From: Rhodobacteraceae bacterium UBA6197
GTDB lineage: Bacteria; Pseudomonadota; Alphaproteobacteria; Rhodobacterales; Rhodobacteraceae
Direction: 5' to 3'
Length of the DNA stretch: 25,601 nt
Assembly (NCBI GenBank): GCA_002422085.1
Contig: DISZ01000014.1
Location: forward strand, 1 to 25,601
Position numbers and translations under genes: made by a program. The notes beneath the pieces are model-generated. The model saw only the letters and a program-made list of their open reading frames with translations, did not search any database and had not been told where the DNA came from. Every line of letters begins with the position of its first letter. Position 1 is the first letter of the stretch. Below are positions 7,358-14,057 of the stretch, piece after piece.

Positions 7358-7825
7358 TCACTTGCGCCATTTGTCAAGGCTGACCACCTCGGCCTCGGCG
7401 CGCCGCGCGGCGTCGCTGTCGGTGCTGTCATCGCCATCGCCATTGTCGTCGTCATCGTCATCGTCATCGTAGTCCTGCGTTTCAAAGCGCAGGCCGAATT
7501 CGACTGAGGGGTCGACAAAGGTGCGCACCGCATCGAAGGGAACATAAAGCGGCTCGGGGTTGTCCCCGAAATTCAGCGTTACGGTGAAACCGTCGTCCGT
7601 CACCGTCAGGTTGTCAAACCAGTGCTGAATGACGATCGTCATTTCCTCGGGATAGCGCGCGCGCAGCCAGTCGGCCAGTTGCGCATCGGGGTGATGCGTG
7701 TCGAACGTGATGAAGAAATGGTGCTCACCCGGTAGCCCGCCTTCGGAAACATCCTCCAGAACAGACTGGATCAGCCCGCGCATTGCACGGTGCATCAGGT
7801 TTCCATAGTCAATGCTGCGCGTCAT
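7358..7825 (-). CDS. sspB: SspB-type ClpXP adaptor protein
   Basis: SspB delivers ssrA-tagged and other substrates to the ClpXP protease. The 155-residue protein begins MTRSIDYGNLMHRAMRGLIQ as alphaproteobacterial SspB homologues do, and has the FFITFDTHHPDAQLADWLRARYPEEMTIVIQHWFDNL core near residues 37-75. After the folded domain comes a flexible acidic linker with eight consecutive aspartates near residue 120, then the C-terminal tail EVVSLDKWRK, which corresponds to the ClpX-binding tail. The start at 7825 was chosen over an in-frame start 8 codons upstream because an AGAGGCGG lies in front of it and the family begins there. The tmRNA gene that produces its tagged clients lies about 1 kb away on the same strand, beyond one other gene. 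Confidence 0.9.
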   Translation of the reverse strand: MTRSIDYGNLMHRAMRGLIQSVLEDVSEGGLPGEHHFFITFDTHHPDAQLADWLRARYPEEMTIVIQHWFDNLTVTDDGFTVTLNFGDNPEPLYVPFDAVRTFVDPSVEFGLRFETQDYDDDDDDDDNGDGDDSTDSDAARRAEAEVVSLDKWRK

Positions 7826-7912
7826 GAACCGCCTCTTGGTCAGTGGCATATTATGCGGTCAGCATAGGGGATTCGTTCCCGAAGGGAAGGGGCGGAAAGG
7901 CCGGTTGCCGAC

Positions 7913-8653
7913 TCAAGATGACGTAGGGGCAAGACGCACGAAGCCACCGGTCTGACCCTCAAGCGGGCCGTGCTCGGCGGAGGTGGGTTTGACCATCGCG
8001 TCAAGCAGCACCGGAACCGGGGTCCAGTAGGGCACATACCATTCCTGATCGACCTCGAGGATCAGCACCCGGTCAAGGGTCGCGTCATAGGCGCCGATCA
8101 ACGAAATATGCGGCCCATCCCAATCGCCGGTCACGACGCCCTGATTGAAATAGACCATCATCGCGTCGTCGGCACCGGCTTCGTTGGTAGCCAGAAGCGA
8201 ACGGGTCTGGTCCAGCGTCTCGGGGGTGGCGGCGTCTGGGTGGAAGCTGGAGACGGTCAGGTCCATGCCGAGGGCGGCGGCAGCCTTTGCGGCAAAGCTT
8301 TCAAGCTGCGCGAAGGCCACGCCGTCACCGCCTTCGGCCGACAGCGCGGCCCAATTGGCATCACCAACCAGATCAAGCAGTTGCGGTTGGGTCATGACCG
8401 TGTCTTCGGCATGGGGGGGCAACCCCGCCAGACCGTTCAGCGCCGCCGTGACGGTGGCGATGGAACAGGCCGAGGTGGTGAACTGCGGCTTTACGAAAGA
8501 CGCGAAGGCCCAATAGTCGGGCGCGGGATTGGCGCGCAGGTAGGCCGTATCGGCGGTGACGGGAATCGCGTCAGGCCCCAGCTTTGGTGCCGACGCATCC
8601 TGGGCGGCGGCGGCCAGGGGGAAAAGGGCAAGAACAAGGGGTAGGGCGCGCAT
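7913..8653 (-). CDS. Exported phytochelatin synthase family protein
   Basis: A 246-residue member of the phytochelatin synthase / peptidase C83 family, papain-like gamma-glutamylcysteine transpeptidases. The probable triad is visible: Cys63 in QFTTSACSIATVTAALNGL, His182 in DGPHISLIGAYD, and Asp202 in ILEVDQEWYVPYW. Spacing and length are close to the half-size bacterial type such as the Nostoc enzyme (about 240 residues), known mainly to cleave glycine from glutathione. The N-terminus MRALPLVLALFPLAAAAQDAS is a clear signal peptide with probable cleavage after AAA, so the enzyme should act in the periplasm. A GAGG lies before the ATG at 8653. No metal transporter or regulator is adjacent. 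The family is confident; actual phytochelatin synthesis is not shown. Confidence 0.88.
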   Translation of the reverse strand: MRALPLVLALFPLAAAAQDASAPKLGPDAIPVTADTAYLRANPAPDYWAFASFVKPQFTTSACSIATVTAALNGLAGLPPHAEDTVMTQPQLLDLVGDANWAALSAEGGDGVAFAQLESFAAKAAAALGMDLTVSSFHPDAATPETLDQTRSLLATNEAGADDAMMVYFNQGVVTGDWDGPHISLIGAYDATLDRVLILEVDQEWYVPYWTPVPVLLDAMVKPTSAEHGPLEGQTGGFVRLAPTSS

Positions 8654-8745
8654 GATGACCTCAAGAAAAATCCGTATCAGGCGATGCTAGGCGGGCGCTG
8701 GCCCAAGGCAAGCAAAATGACGAAAGTGACAGGCAAGGCAGTCGG

Positions 8746-8842
8746 CCAAGACTGTGGGGCCAAGACTGTGGGGCCAAGACTGTGGGGTCAAGACCGTGGG
8801 GCCAAGACTGTGGGGGCCAAGACTGTGGGGTCAAGACGGTCG
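8746..8842. repeat. 14-bp tandem repeat array, about seven units
   Basis: Units of the form (C/T)CAAGACTGTGGGG begin at 8746, 8760, 8774, 8788, 8802, 8817 and 8831. The period is exactly 14 bases except for one unit with an extra G, giving 15. Units 4 and 7 begin with T instead of C; unit 4 has CCG for CTG, and unit 7 decays after CAAGACGGTC. The array lies between the downstream edge of ssrA and the start of the phytochelatin-synthase-family gene. No spacers separate the units, so it is a minisatellite-like tract, not a CRISPR. A reading frame across it (8684-8917) has no support as a gene. Confidence 0.93.
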
Positions 8843-8865
8843 ACGAAACGCGTTGGGGGGGGGGA

Positions 8866-9187
8866 AGGTGCAGGCTTCTGTTGCCAGGTGCCTGCGGACC
8901 CCGCCTTACGCGGCTAGGCGCAAGGGCTTAGTTTCGGCGACTCGAACTGCTTACGCAGCCAGAGCCATTGCCGGAGCACGGTTGTCATTGGCAACTGTAC
9001 GTTTTGCACCGATATCGGTGGTAGCTCACCGAGACAAAGCATAACCCCTTTAGACGTTCGTCGATCCTGTTTCGGCCCCCTCCGCCCCCAATGAGGGAGT
9101 ATTGGTGGAGCCGCCGGGTACCGCCCCCGGGTCCGATCCGCGTATTACGAGCGCGTTTATGTCCATAGTCCGAAGCAAGCCCCGAAC
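8866..9187 (-). ncRNA. ssrA: Two-piece (circularly permuted) tmRNA gene
   Basis: tmRNA rescues stalled ribosomes and tags the nascent protein for ClpXP. Read on the minus strand, the acceptor piece comes first (about 9183 to 9103), ends in an encoded CCA, and is followed by a spacer of about 23 bases and the coding piece (5' end about 9079, 3' end near 8867). The acceptor stem closes exactly: GGGGCCG (9079-9073) pairs with CGGCTCC ahead of ACCA, with the G3-U pair that marks it for alanine. The coding piece has the typical GGATCGACGAACG start and a tag frame at 8992-8951. Helix 5 can form between AAGCCC/CGAA in the coding piece and GGGCTT/TTCG in the acceptor piece. A GCAGGC/GCCTGC hairpin (8870-8895) marks the probable 3' end. 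This permuted form is the rule in alphaproteobacteria. Exact processed ends are estimates. Confidence 0.95.
8951..8992 (-). other. tmRNA tag reading frame (ANDNRAPAMALAA)
   Basis: Thirteen codons from the resume codon GCC (8992-8990) to the stop TAA (8953-8951) encode ANDNRAPAMALAA. With the alanine brought by tmRNA itself the tag would be A-ANDNRAPAMALAA. The AND start and the terminal -LAA agree with alphaproteobacterial tags: the C-terminal LAA binds ClpX, and the N-terminal part is the SspB contact region. Confidence 0.94.
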
Positions 9188-9193
9188 AAGATC

Positions 9194-9222
9194 AATATAG
9201 GGGGGCTAGGGCCGCGCTGCAA
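9194..9222 (-). promoter_or_regulatory. sigma70-type promoter of ssrA
   Basis: On the minus strand TTGCAG (9222-9217) and TATATT (9199-9194) are separated by exactly 17 bases, each close to the consensus. The predicted start of transcription, about 7 bases past the -10 box (near 9187), is just ahead of the predicted acceptor piece. The promoter sits in the 50-base space after the exporter permease gene. Confidence 0.78.
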
Positions 9223-9235
9223 GCACCGTGGCGGA

Positions 9236-10366
9236 TCAATCCAGCGTCTGGCGATAGCGTTTCAGCGCCACCGCGACGATCACCAGCATGATCAGACCTA
9301 TCGCCGCCAGATCATGGCTGATATCGGCCAGTCCCGCGCCTTTCAGCATCACCTTGCGGGTGATGCGCAGAAAATGCGTCGCCGGGATGGCGTTGCCGAT
9401 CACCTGCGCCCAGCCGGGCATGCCCGCGAACGGAAACATGAAGCCCGACAACAGGATCGTCGGCAGCAATGTGAAAAACGAGATCTGCATCGCCTGCATC
9501 TGCGACCGCGTCACCGTCGAGATCAGGAACCCCAGCGCCAGATTGACCACGATGTAAAGGTTGAAGCCGGTGAAAAACGCCAGCCGCGACCCCAGAAACG
9601 GCACATCAAAAATCACCCGCGCGGCCAGCAAAAAGACCAGCGTCTGCACATAACCGACCAGAATATAGGGGGTGATCTTGCCCAGCATCACCTCGGCCGG
9701 GCGCACCGGGGTGGCGATCAGCGTCTCCATCGTGCCCTTTTCGCTTTCGCGCACGATGGCGACAGCGGTGATCATCACCATCGTCATCGACAGAATGATC
9801 GCCAACAGGCCGGGCACGATATTGGTGGCGGTGCGACCCTCGGGGTTGAACTGCTTGTGGACCGTGACGGAAAACGGCGCCGGGCTGGGGGCGGTGGCGC
9901 GCAGCGGTCCGGTCAGGGTCTGGGCCATCGCGGTCGAAACGATACCCGACAGCGCGGCAACCGCATTGCCCGCCGCCGACGGGTCCGAGGCATCCGCCGC
10001 CAGCAGGATCTGCGGCGACAGCCCGCGGATCACATCGCGTTCGAACCCCGGCGGGATCACCGCCACGAAATTCGCGCTGCCATCGCGCAGCGCCCGGTCG
10101 CCCGCTTCGCGGTCGGTGACGATACCCTCGAAGGCAAAGTAGTCCGAGGTCTTCATCGCCATCAGCATGGCCCGCGTGATCGGCCCCTGATCGGCCATCT
10201 CGACCAGCGTCGGCAGGTGTTTCGGGTCCGAGTTGATTGCAAATCCGAACAGGAAAAGCTGCATGATCGGGATTCCGATCATCATGCCAAAGGTAATGCG
10301 GTCGCGCCGCATCTGGATGAATTCCTTGACCAGAACCGCACTGAAGCGGGCAAACGAAAACCCCAT
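9236..10366 (-). CDS. ABC-2 type transporter permease
   Basis: This 376-residue inner-membrane permease has the ABC-2 / YhhJ-YbhR layout: one N-terminal membrane helix (ITFGMMIGIPIMQLFLFGFAI near residues 24-44), a large extracytoplasmic loop of about 130 residues, then a cluster of five helices from about residue 175 to the C-terminus. The motif ESEKGTMETLIATPVRPAEVMLGKITPY between the second and third helices is the family hallmark. It should pair with the ATPase encoded upstream and the HlyD-type protein to expel drugs or similar compounds. The ATG at 10366 overlaps the ATPase stop in TGATG; a GTG one codon earlier (10369) is an alternative. Only one permease gene is present, so the channel is presumably a homodimer. 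Confidence 0.92.
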   Translation of the reverse strand: MGFSFARFSAVLVKEFIQMRRDRITFGMMIGIPIMQLFLFGFAINSDPKHLPTLVEMADQGPITRAMLMAMKTSDYFAFEGIVTDREAGDRALRDGSANFVAVIPPGFERDVIRGLSPQILLAADASDPSAAGNAVAALSGIVSTAMAQTLTGPLRATAPSPAPFSVTVHKQFNPEGRTATNIVPGLLAIILSMTMVMITAVAIVRESEKGTMETLIATPVRPAEVMLGKITPYILVGYVQTLVFLLAARVIFDVPFLGSRLAFFTGFNLYIVVNLALGFLISTVTRSQMQAMQISFFTLLPTILLSGFMFPFAGMPGWAQVIGNAIPATHFLRITRKVMLKGAGLADISHDLAAIGLIMLVIVAVALKRYRQTLD

Positions 10367-11319
10367 CACGCACCCCCCGCCGCCGCCCCGTCATTGCCAA
10401 GCGTATCGGGCGCGCCGGCCATGAGGTAGATGAACGCTTCCTCAAGCCCGCCGGCCTGTTCGTGCCATTGGTGCAGGCCTTGGGCGCGTTCGGTAGCGAC
10501 CACCTGCGCCAATGCGGCCTTGTCCTTGCCCGAGACATGCAGCACCGCGCCAAAGCGGGCCACCTGATCGACGCCGGGGGTCTTGCGCAACCGCGCCTCC
10601 AACCCCGAGATGTCAGGCCCCTCGACGCGCCATGTGGTCAGCCCGACCAGTGCCGGGATGTCGCCTGCCGGCCCCGAGATCAGCTTTTTGCCATAGGCGA
10701 TATAGGCGATGAAATCGCATTGCACCGCCTCGTCCATATAGTGGGTCGATACCAGCACCGTGACGCCCTGCGCCGAAAGGCGGCGGATCTCGTCCCAGAA
10801 ATCGCGTCGTGCCTTTGGGTCCACCCCGGCGGTGGGCTCGTCCAGAAGCAACAGCTGCGGGCCGTGCAGCATCGCGGCCGCCAGCGCCAGACGCTGCTTC
10901 CAGCCGCCCGAAAGGGTGCCCGCCAACTGCCCCGCCCGATTGGTCAGCCCCAGATCCGCCAGCGCCGCCGACACCTTGGCGCTGCGGTCCTTCATGCGGT
11001 ACATGCGGGCGATGAAATCAAGGTTCTCGCGGATCGTCAGATCCTCGTAGAGCGAGAATTTCTGCGTCATGTAGCCGACATGTTCCTTGATCTGCTGCGC
11101 CTCGCGGATGATGTCAAAGCCAAGGCACTGGCCGGTGCCGCTTTCGGGCGTCAGCAGGCCGCACATCATCCGGATGGTGGTGGTCTTGCCGCTGCCGTTC
11201 GGCCCCAAAAAGCCGTAGATCGCGCCTTTGGGCACATCCATGTCAAAATGGTCCACGACCCGATGACTGCCAAAGTCCTTGGTCAGCCCGCGCACCGAAA
11301 TGGCCAGATCGGCGGTCAT
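10366..11319 (-). CDS. ABC transporter ATP-binding protein
   Basis: A 317-residue nucleotide-binding subunit with one ATPase domain: Walker A GPNGSGKTT near residues 39-47, Q-loop glutamine in YMTQKFSLYEDLTIREN near 83-99, signature LSGGWKQR near 136-143 (Trp in place of the usual Gln), Walker B LLLLDEPTAG near 156-165, and the H-loop STHYMDEA near 191-198. The C-terminal 80 residues form the regulatory extension common in ABC-2 drug exporters of the CcmA/YbhF type. E. coli YbhF has two such domains fused, so this is the half-size form. It overlaps its neighbours on both sides by a stop/start junction, which implies one translationally coupled exporter operon. Confidence 0.95.
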   Translation of the reverse strand: MTADLAISVRGLTKDFGSHRVVDHFDMDVPKGAIYGFLGPNGSGKTTTIRMMCGLLTPESGTGQCLGFDIIREAQQIKEHVGYMTQKFSLYEDLTIRENLDFIARMYRMKDRSAKVSAALADLGLTNRAGQLAGTLSGGWKQRLALAAAMLHGPQLLLLDEPTAGVDPKARRDFWDEIRRLSAQGVTVLVSTHYMDEAVQCDFIAYIAYGKKLISGPAGDIPALVGLTTWRVEGPDISGLEARLRKTPGVDQVARFGAVLHVSGKDKAALAQVVATERAQGLHQWHEQAGGLEEAFIYLMAGAPDTLGNDGAAAGGA

Positions 11320-12266
11320 GGCGCGCGCTGCAGGGTGATCGGCTGGCCGGGCAACAGGCCCTCGACGGGCGTCAGGCGGGCCTCGGCGCGAAACACCAGC
11401 CGGGCGCGTTCGTCGCGCGAATAGAGGATCGGTGGCGTGTATTGCGGGTCGGATTCCAGCCGGGTGATCGTGGCACGGATGCCGCTGGCGCAGCCGTCAC
11501 AACCCAGCGTCAGTTGATCACCAAGCGCAAAGCCCGAACGCCCGGCCTCGGGCAGAAAGAACACCGCCTTGATCTGACCCGGCGGCAGGATCGACAGCAC
11601 CGGCACGCCGCTGGCCGCAACTTCGCCCGCCTCGTAATAGATCCGCTCGATGGAGCCGCCGACCGGGGCCAACAAGGTGCGGTCGTCAAGTGCGGATTGC
11701 GCCAGATCCGCCTCGGCGCGTGCGCCGTCAAGGGCCGCTTCGGCCGCCACGCGCTGCGCATCGCGGGCGGGCAGTTGGGCGACCTCAAGCTGCGCGGTCA
11801 ACTGGTCGATCTGCGCCTCGGCGCTGGCCAGCGTGGCGCGGTCCTGATCGACCTGCGCCGGGGGAACACGGCCTTGCGCCAGCAGTTGCGCCGAGCGGGT
11901 CAGCGTGCTTTGCGCCAGCGTCCGGTCGGCCTCGGCCTTGCGCATCGAGGCGCGGATCACCGCGATCTCGGCCTCGCGGCTGCCGGTTTGAAGGTTTTGC
12001 AGATTGGCCTCGGCCACCGCGACCCCGGCAAGGGCTGCGCGCATTTGCGCGGTCTGGCTGGTGTCTTCCAGCGTGACCAGCACCTGACCTTCGGCAACGC
12101 TGTCGCCCTCGGCGGCCTCGATCGCCAGGATCCGGCCAGCGCCAAGCGGTGCCACATGGACGTAGTCGGCCTCAAGATAGCCATTGTAAACCGGGGGCGC
12201 GTCCGGCCCGAAGCCCGGAATCACGGTCGCGATCAGCGCCAGAAACGTGTCGCGCAGGCTGCTCAT
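11316..12266 (-). CDS. HlyD-family membrane fusion protein of an ABC exporter
   Basis: This 316-residue protein is the periplasmic adaptor that links the inner-membrane pump to an outer-membrane channel. It has a weak N-terminal hydrophobic segment (FLALIATVIPGF near residues 8-19), then the biotinyl-lipoyl half-motif YLEADYVHVAPLGAGRILAIEAAEGDSVAEGQVLVTLED (about 29-67), a long Ala/Glu/Gln/Arg-rich coiled-coil hairpin (about 68-190), the second lipoyl half LLAPVGGSIERIYYEAGEVA, and a beta-barrel ending TPVEGLLPGQPITLQ. This is the YbhG/YhiI type. It overlaps both the TetR gene before it and the ATPase gene after it by 4 bases. No TolC-like gene is in the window. Confidence 0.92.
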   Translation of the reverse strand: MSSLRDTFLALIATVIPGFGPDAPPVYNGYLEADYVHVAPLGAGRILAIEAAEGDSVAEGQVLVTLEDTSQTAQMRAALAGVAVAEANLQNLQTGSREAEIAVIRASMRKAEADRTLAQSTLTRSAQLLAQGRVPPAQVDQDRATLASAEAQIDQLTAQLEVAQLPARDAQRVAAEAALDGARAEADLAQSALDDRTLLAPVGGSIERIYYEAGEVAASGVPVLSILPPGQIKAVFFLPEAGRSGFALGDQLTLGCDGCASGIRATITRLESDPQYTPPILYSRDERARLVFRAEARLTPVEGLLPGQPITLQRAP

Positions 12267-12940
12267 GCACTGTCCTTTCGCAAAGGCTCGAGCCCGGCGA
12301 AGAGCAGGCTCAGGTGGTTGTCGATCAGGGCCTCAAGCCCGTGATCCGAGGTTTGCCCGGCTGCCGGGCGGATCGAAAACACCTCGTCCAGCAGGATATG
12401 CATCAACACCGGGCCAAGCAGGCTGCGCACCGTCAGTTCGGGGTCTACCGCGCGGAGATGACCACCCGCCACCCCCTGCGCGATCAGCGCGCCAAGTGCG
12501 GGGATGACGCGATCCAGCACCTCGGTGCGATACATCCGGGCGATCTCGGGGGCGACCACGGCTTCGCGCAGCACCAGCTTGGGCACAGCGCTGACAGAGG
12601 GCTCGCGCATCCGTTCCGCGAAAAGCGCAAGAAGTTGGCGGATCAACGGGCGCGGGTCGCCGCGAAACCGCGCGATCTGATCCAGCGCCAGATCGGCGAT
12701 CGGCACCACCGCGCGCTGCACAAGACCGGCCAGAAGCGCCTTTTTCGACGGGAAATATAGATAGACCGCCGCCTTCGACAGACCCGCCTTGCGCGCCACC
12801 TGTTCCACCGTCGTATGGGCAAATCCCTTGCGGGTAAACAGATCCAGCGCGGCGTCCAGAACCTCGTCAGGACGTGCCTCGGCGCGGCGACGGAACTTTG
12901 GGCTGCTGTCCGGGTTGGCGGGGGGCGGCGGGCTGTCCAT
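12263..12940 (-). CDS. TetR/AcrR family transcriptional regulator
   Basis: A 225-residue repressor-type protein. The N-terminal helix-turn-helix is clear: EVLDAALDLFTRKGFAHTTVEQVARKAGLSKAAVYLYFPSKKALL near residues 26-70. The C-terminal ligand domain contains a region like those of the CecR/YbiH group that controls ybhGFSR in E. coli, and the gene order (regulator, HlyD, ATPase, permease) is the same. The ATG at 12940 was preferred to one 32 codons upstream because the longer form would run through the promoter palindrome. There is no good ribosome binding site before it and the likely -10 box ends only 7 bases upstream, so the message may be leaderless. It is the first gene of the exporter operon and probably represses it. 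Confidence 0.9.
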   Translation of the reverse strand: MDSPPPPANPDSSPKFRRRAEARPDEVLDAALDLFTRKGFAHTTVEQVARKAGLSKAAVYLYFPSKKALLAGLVQRAVVPIADLALDQIARFRGDPRPLIRQLLALFAERMREPSVSAVPKLVLREAVVAPEIARMYRTEVLDRVIPALGALIAQGVAGGHLRAVDPELTVRSLLGPVLMHILLDEVFSIRPAAGQTSDHGLEALIDNHLSLLFAGLEPLRKDSA

Positions 12941-12947
12941 CCGGTCA

Positions 12948-12978
12948 TAAATAAGTGACTGGTCAGTTAGTAGCAAGG
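12948..12978 (-). promoter_or_regulatory. Promoter of the TetR-exporter operon with overlapping operator
   Basis: On the minus strand TTGCTA and TATTTA are spaced by 17 bases, with the -10 box at 12953-12948. Between the boxes lies the near-palindrome TGACTGGTCAGTTA (plus strand 12956-12969), whose core is ACTG-N2-CAGT. A symmetric site of this kind in the spacer of its own promoter is the usual arrangement for an autorepressing TetR protein. The ligand and binding are inference. Confidence 0.6.
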
Positions 12979-13967
12979 AAAACCCGTGCTTCGCCGTGAC
13001 GCCCGACCACGCCGCGTGAAAGGTGGATTGTGGCAAAGAAAGGGGGCGCCGCGAGGGGGGCGTCTACTTGAGAGCGACCCCGTTGAGGCCGGGCATGTTC
13101 TCGCAAGGTGACCCAGGCATCCACCACCTCGGTGGCGACAGCGTGCGCCCCCGCGTTCTGGTCATCAACAAAGTCCGCGTCGGAGGCAGGTCTCTGCGGT
13201 GTCGCGATGCCGCGCAAGGACGGAGCAAAGCCGCAAGACCGCCATCGGGGCGCATTGTGGCGCGCTGACCCGTTGATCGTCAGGGGGCTGTCGGTTGCAA
13301 CGCGTGACCCGGCGGTTCGAAAACCCGCCTGCGAGAAATCCGGGGCGGCGCAGAGCGACGGCGCGCATCCGAACGTGGGGGAGGTCAGAGACATCTGTGA
13401 TTTCCGCGATCTTTGGTAGCAAGAGGCCGCAGTCGAGCATCGGGAAAACAAGCCGTTTCGTTGATGCCGCAACGCCGGCTTGCCGGTTGCGACGCTTGTC
13501 TGGCAGAGACGCCAGCGCGGATCGCCGGCGAGCCTCTTGCCGAATTTCGAACAGCTCCCGTGAGGCGTCTTCCAAGGCCGCCGACGGGCGTGCCGAATGG
13601 CCGGCACGCCGATACCACCAGATCGCGATAGTGCAATACATTGATTCAGCAGCTTTATTGGCGATATCGGCCTTGCTTTTCAGTCGGCGAAAAGCCCTGT
13701 GGGCAGCCGAAGAATTCTTCGAGCAGGGTGTCTGTGACCGCACCACCTCGCGCGCCCTGTCATGCCATGACGGCGCCGAGTGGTCGCTTGCGCAGGAGCC
13801 GGGATTGACGCAGCAGATCGGGCCGGCAGGCGTTTGGCGCAAGCGGGCAGCTTCGCCTCGAACGGGTGCCGCAAATGGCGCCCGAGCCCTTTGCCCGCCG
13901 CTGACGACACTTTCGAGACAGACCCTGCAACAGATTTCGCGCTGCAATATCGTCAGTCGCGGTGCCT
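12979..13967. other. Gene-poor stretch of about 1 kb, no supportable gene
   Basis: Between the TetR promoter and the terminator of the binding-protein gene I see no protein I recognise. Overlapping open frames exist on both strands (13295-13969 plus; 13165-13947 and 12963-13607 minus), but all are Arg/Ser/Ala/Pro-rich without family motifs, as expected of chance frames in GC-rich DNA. No tRNA, rRNA or clear insertion-sequence ends are visible. The composition is somewhat less biased than in the neighbours (more CAA, GAA, TCA and ATT triplets), so it could be a decayed gene or mobile-element remnant; a database search with all six frames would decide. Confidence 0.55.
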
Positions 13968-13999
13968 GAAAAGACTATTGGCCGCAGTGCGGCCAATAG
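13968..13999 (-). terminator. Intrinsic terminator of the binding-protein gene
   Basis: A perfect inverted repeat, CTATTGGCCGCA and its complement around a single central base (13975-13999), is followed on the minus strand by TCTTTTC (13974-13968). It lies 59 bases past the stop of the solute-binding-protein gene, in the right orientation to end that transcript. The stem would be 10-11 pairs with a small loop. Confidence 0.7.
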
Positions 14000-14057
14000 T
14001 AGTTGTTGAGAATAATCGTCGTCAGGGGCTGGCCCCGGAGCGTGCCCCTGCCGGTTT

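Noticed and set aside
8746..8842. CRISPR array
   Set aside because: Units are directly adjacent with no spacers, and no cas genes are present.
8684..8917. Open frame across the tandem repeat and into ssrA
   Set aside because: The product is a low-complexity translation of the 14-bp repeats followed by tmRNA sequence; no ribosome binding site or family match.
8866..9187. Integration site of a mobile element at ssrA
   Set aside because: No integrase gene and no duplicated ssrA fragment is visible on either side.
9314..10429. 371-residue frame antisense to the permease
   Set aside because: His/Arg/Asp-rich shadow of the permease gene, which has clear family features and operon overlaps.
13309..13328. 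tRNA-like T-arm (GGCGGTTCGAAA...CCGCC)
   Set aside because: No matching acceptor, anticodon stem or CCA could be built around it; the loop is also too long.
13165..13947. 260-residue frame on the minus strand in the gene-poor region
   Set aside because: No recognisable motif, overlaps equally long frames on the other strand, and the composition is not convincingly coding.
13295..13969. 224-residue frame on the plus strand in the gene-poor region
   Set aside because: Arg/Ser-rich, no motifs, runs into the terminator of the opposite gene.
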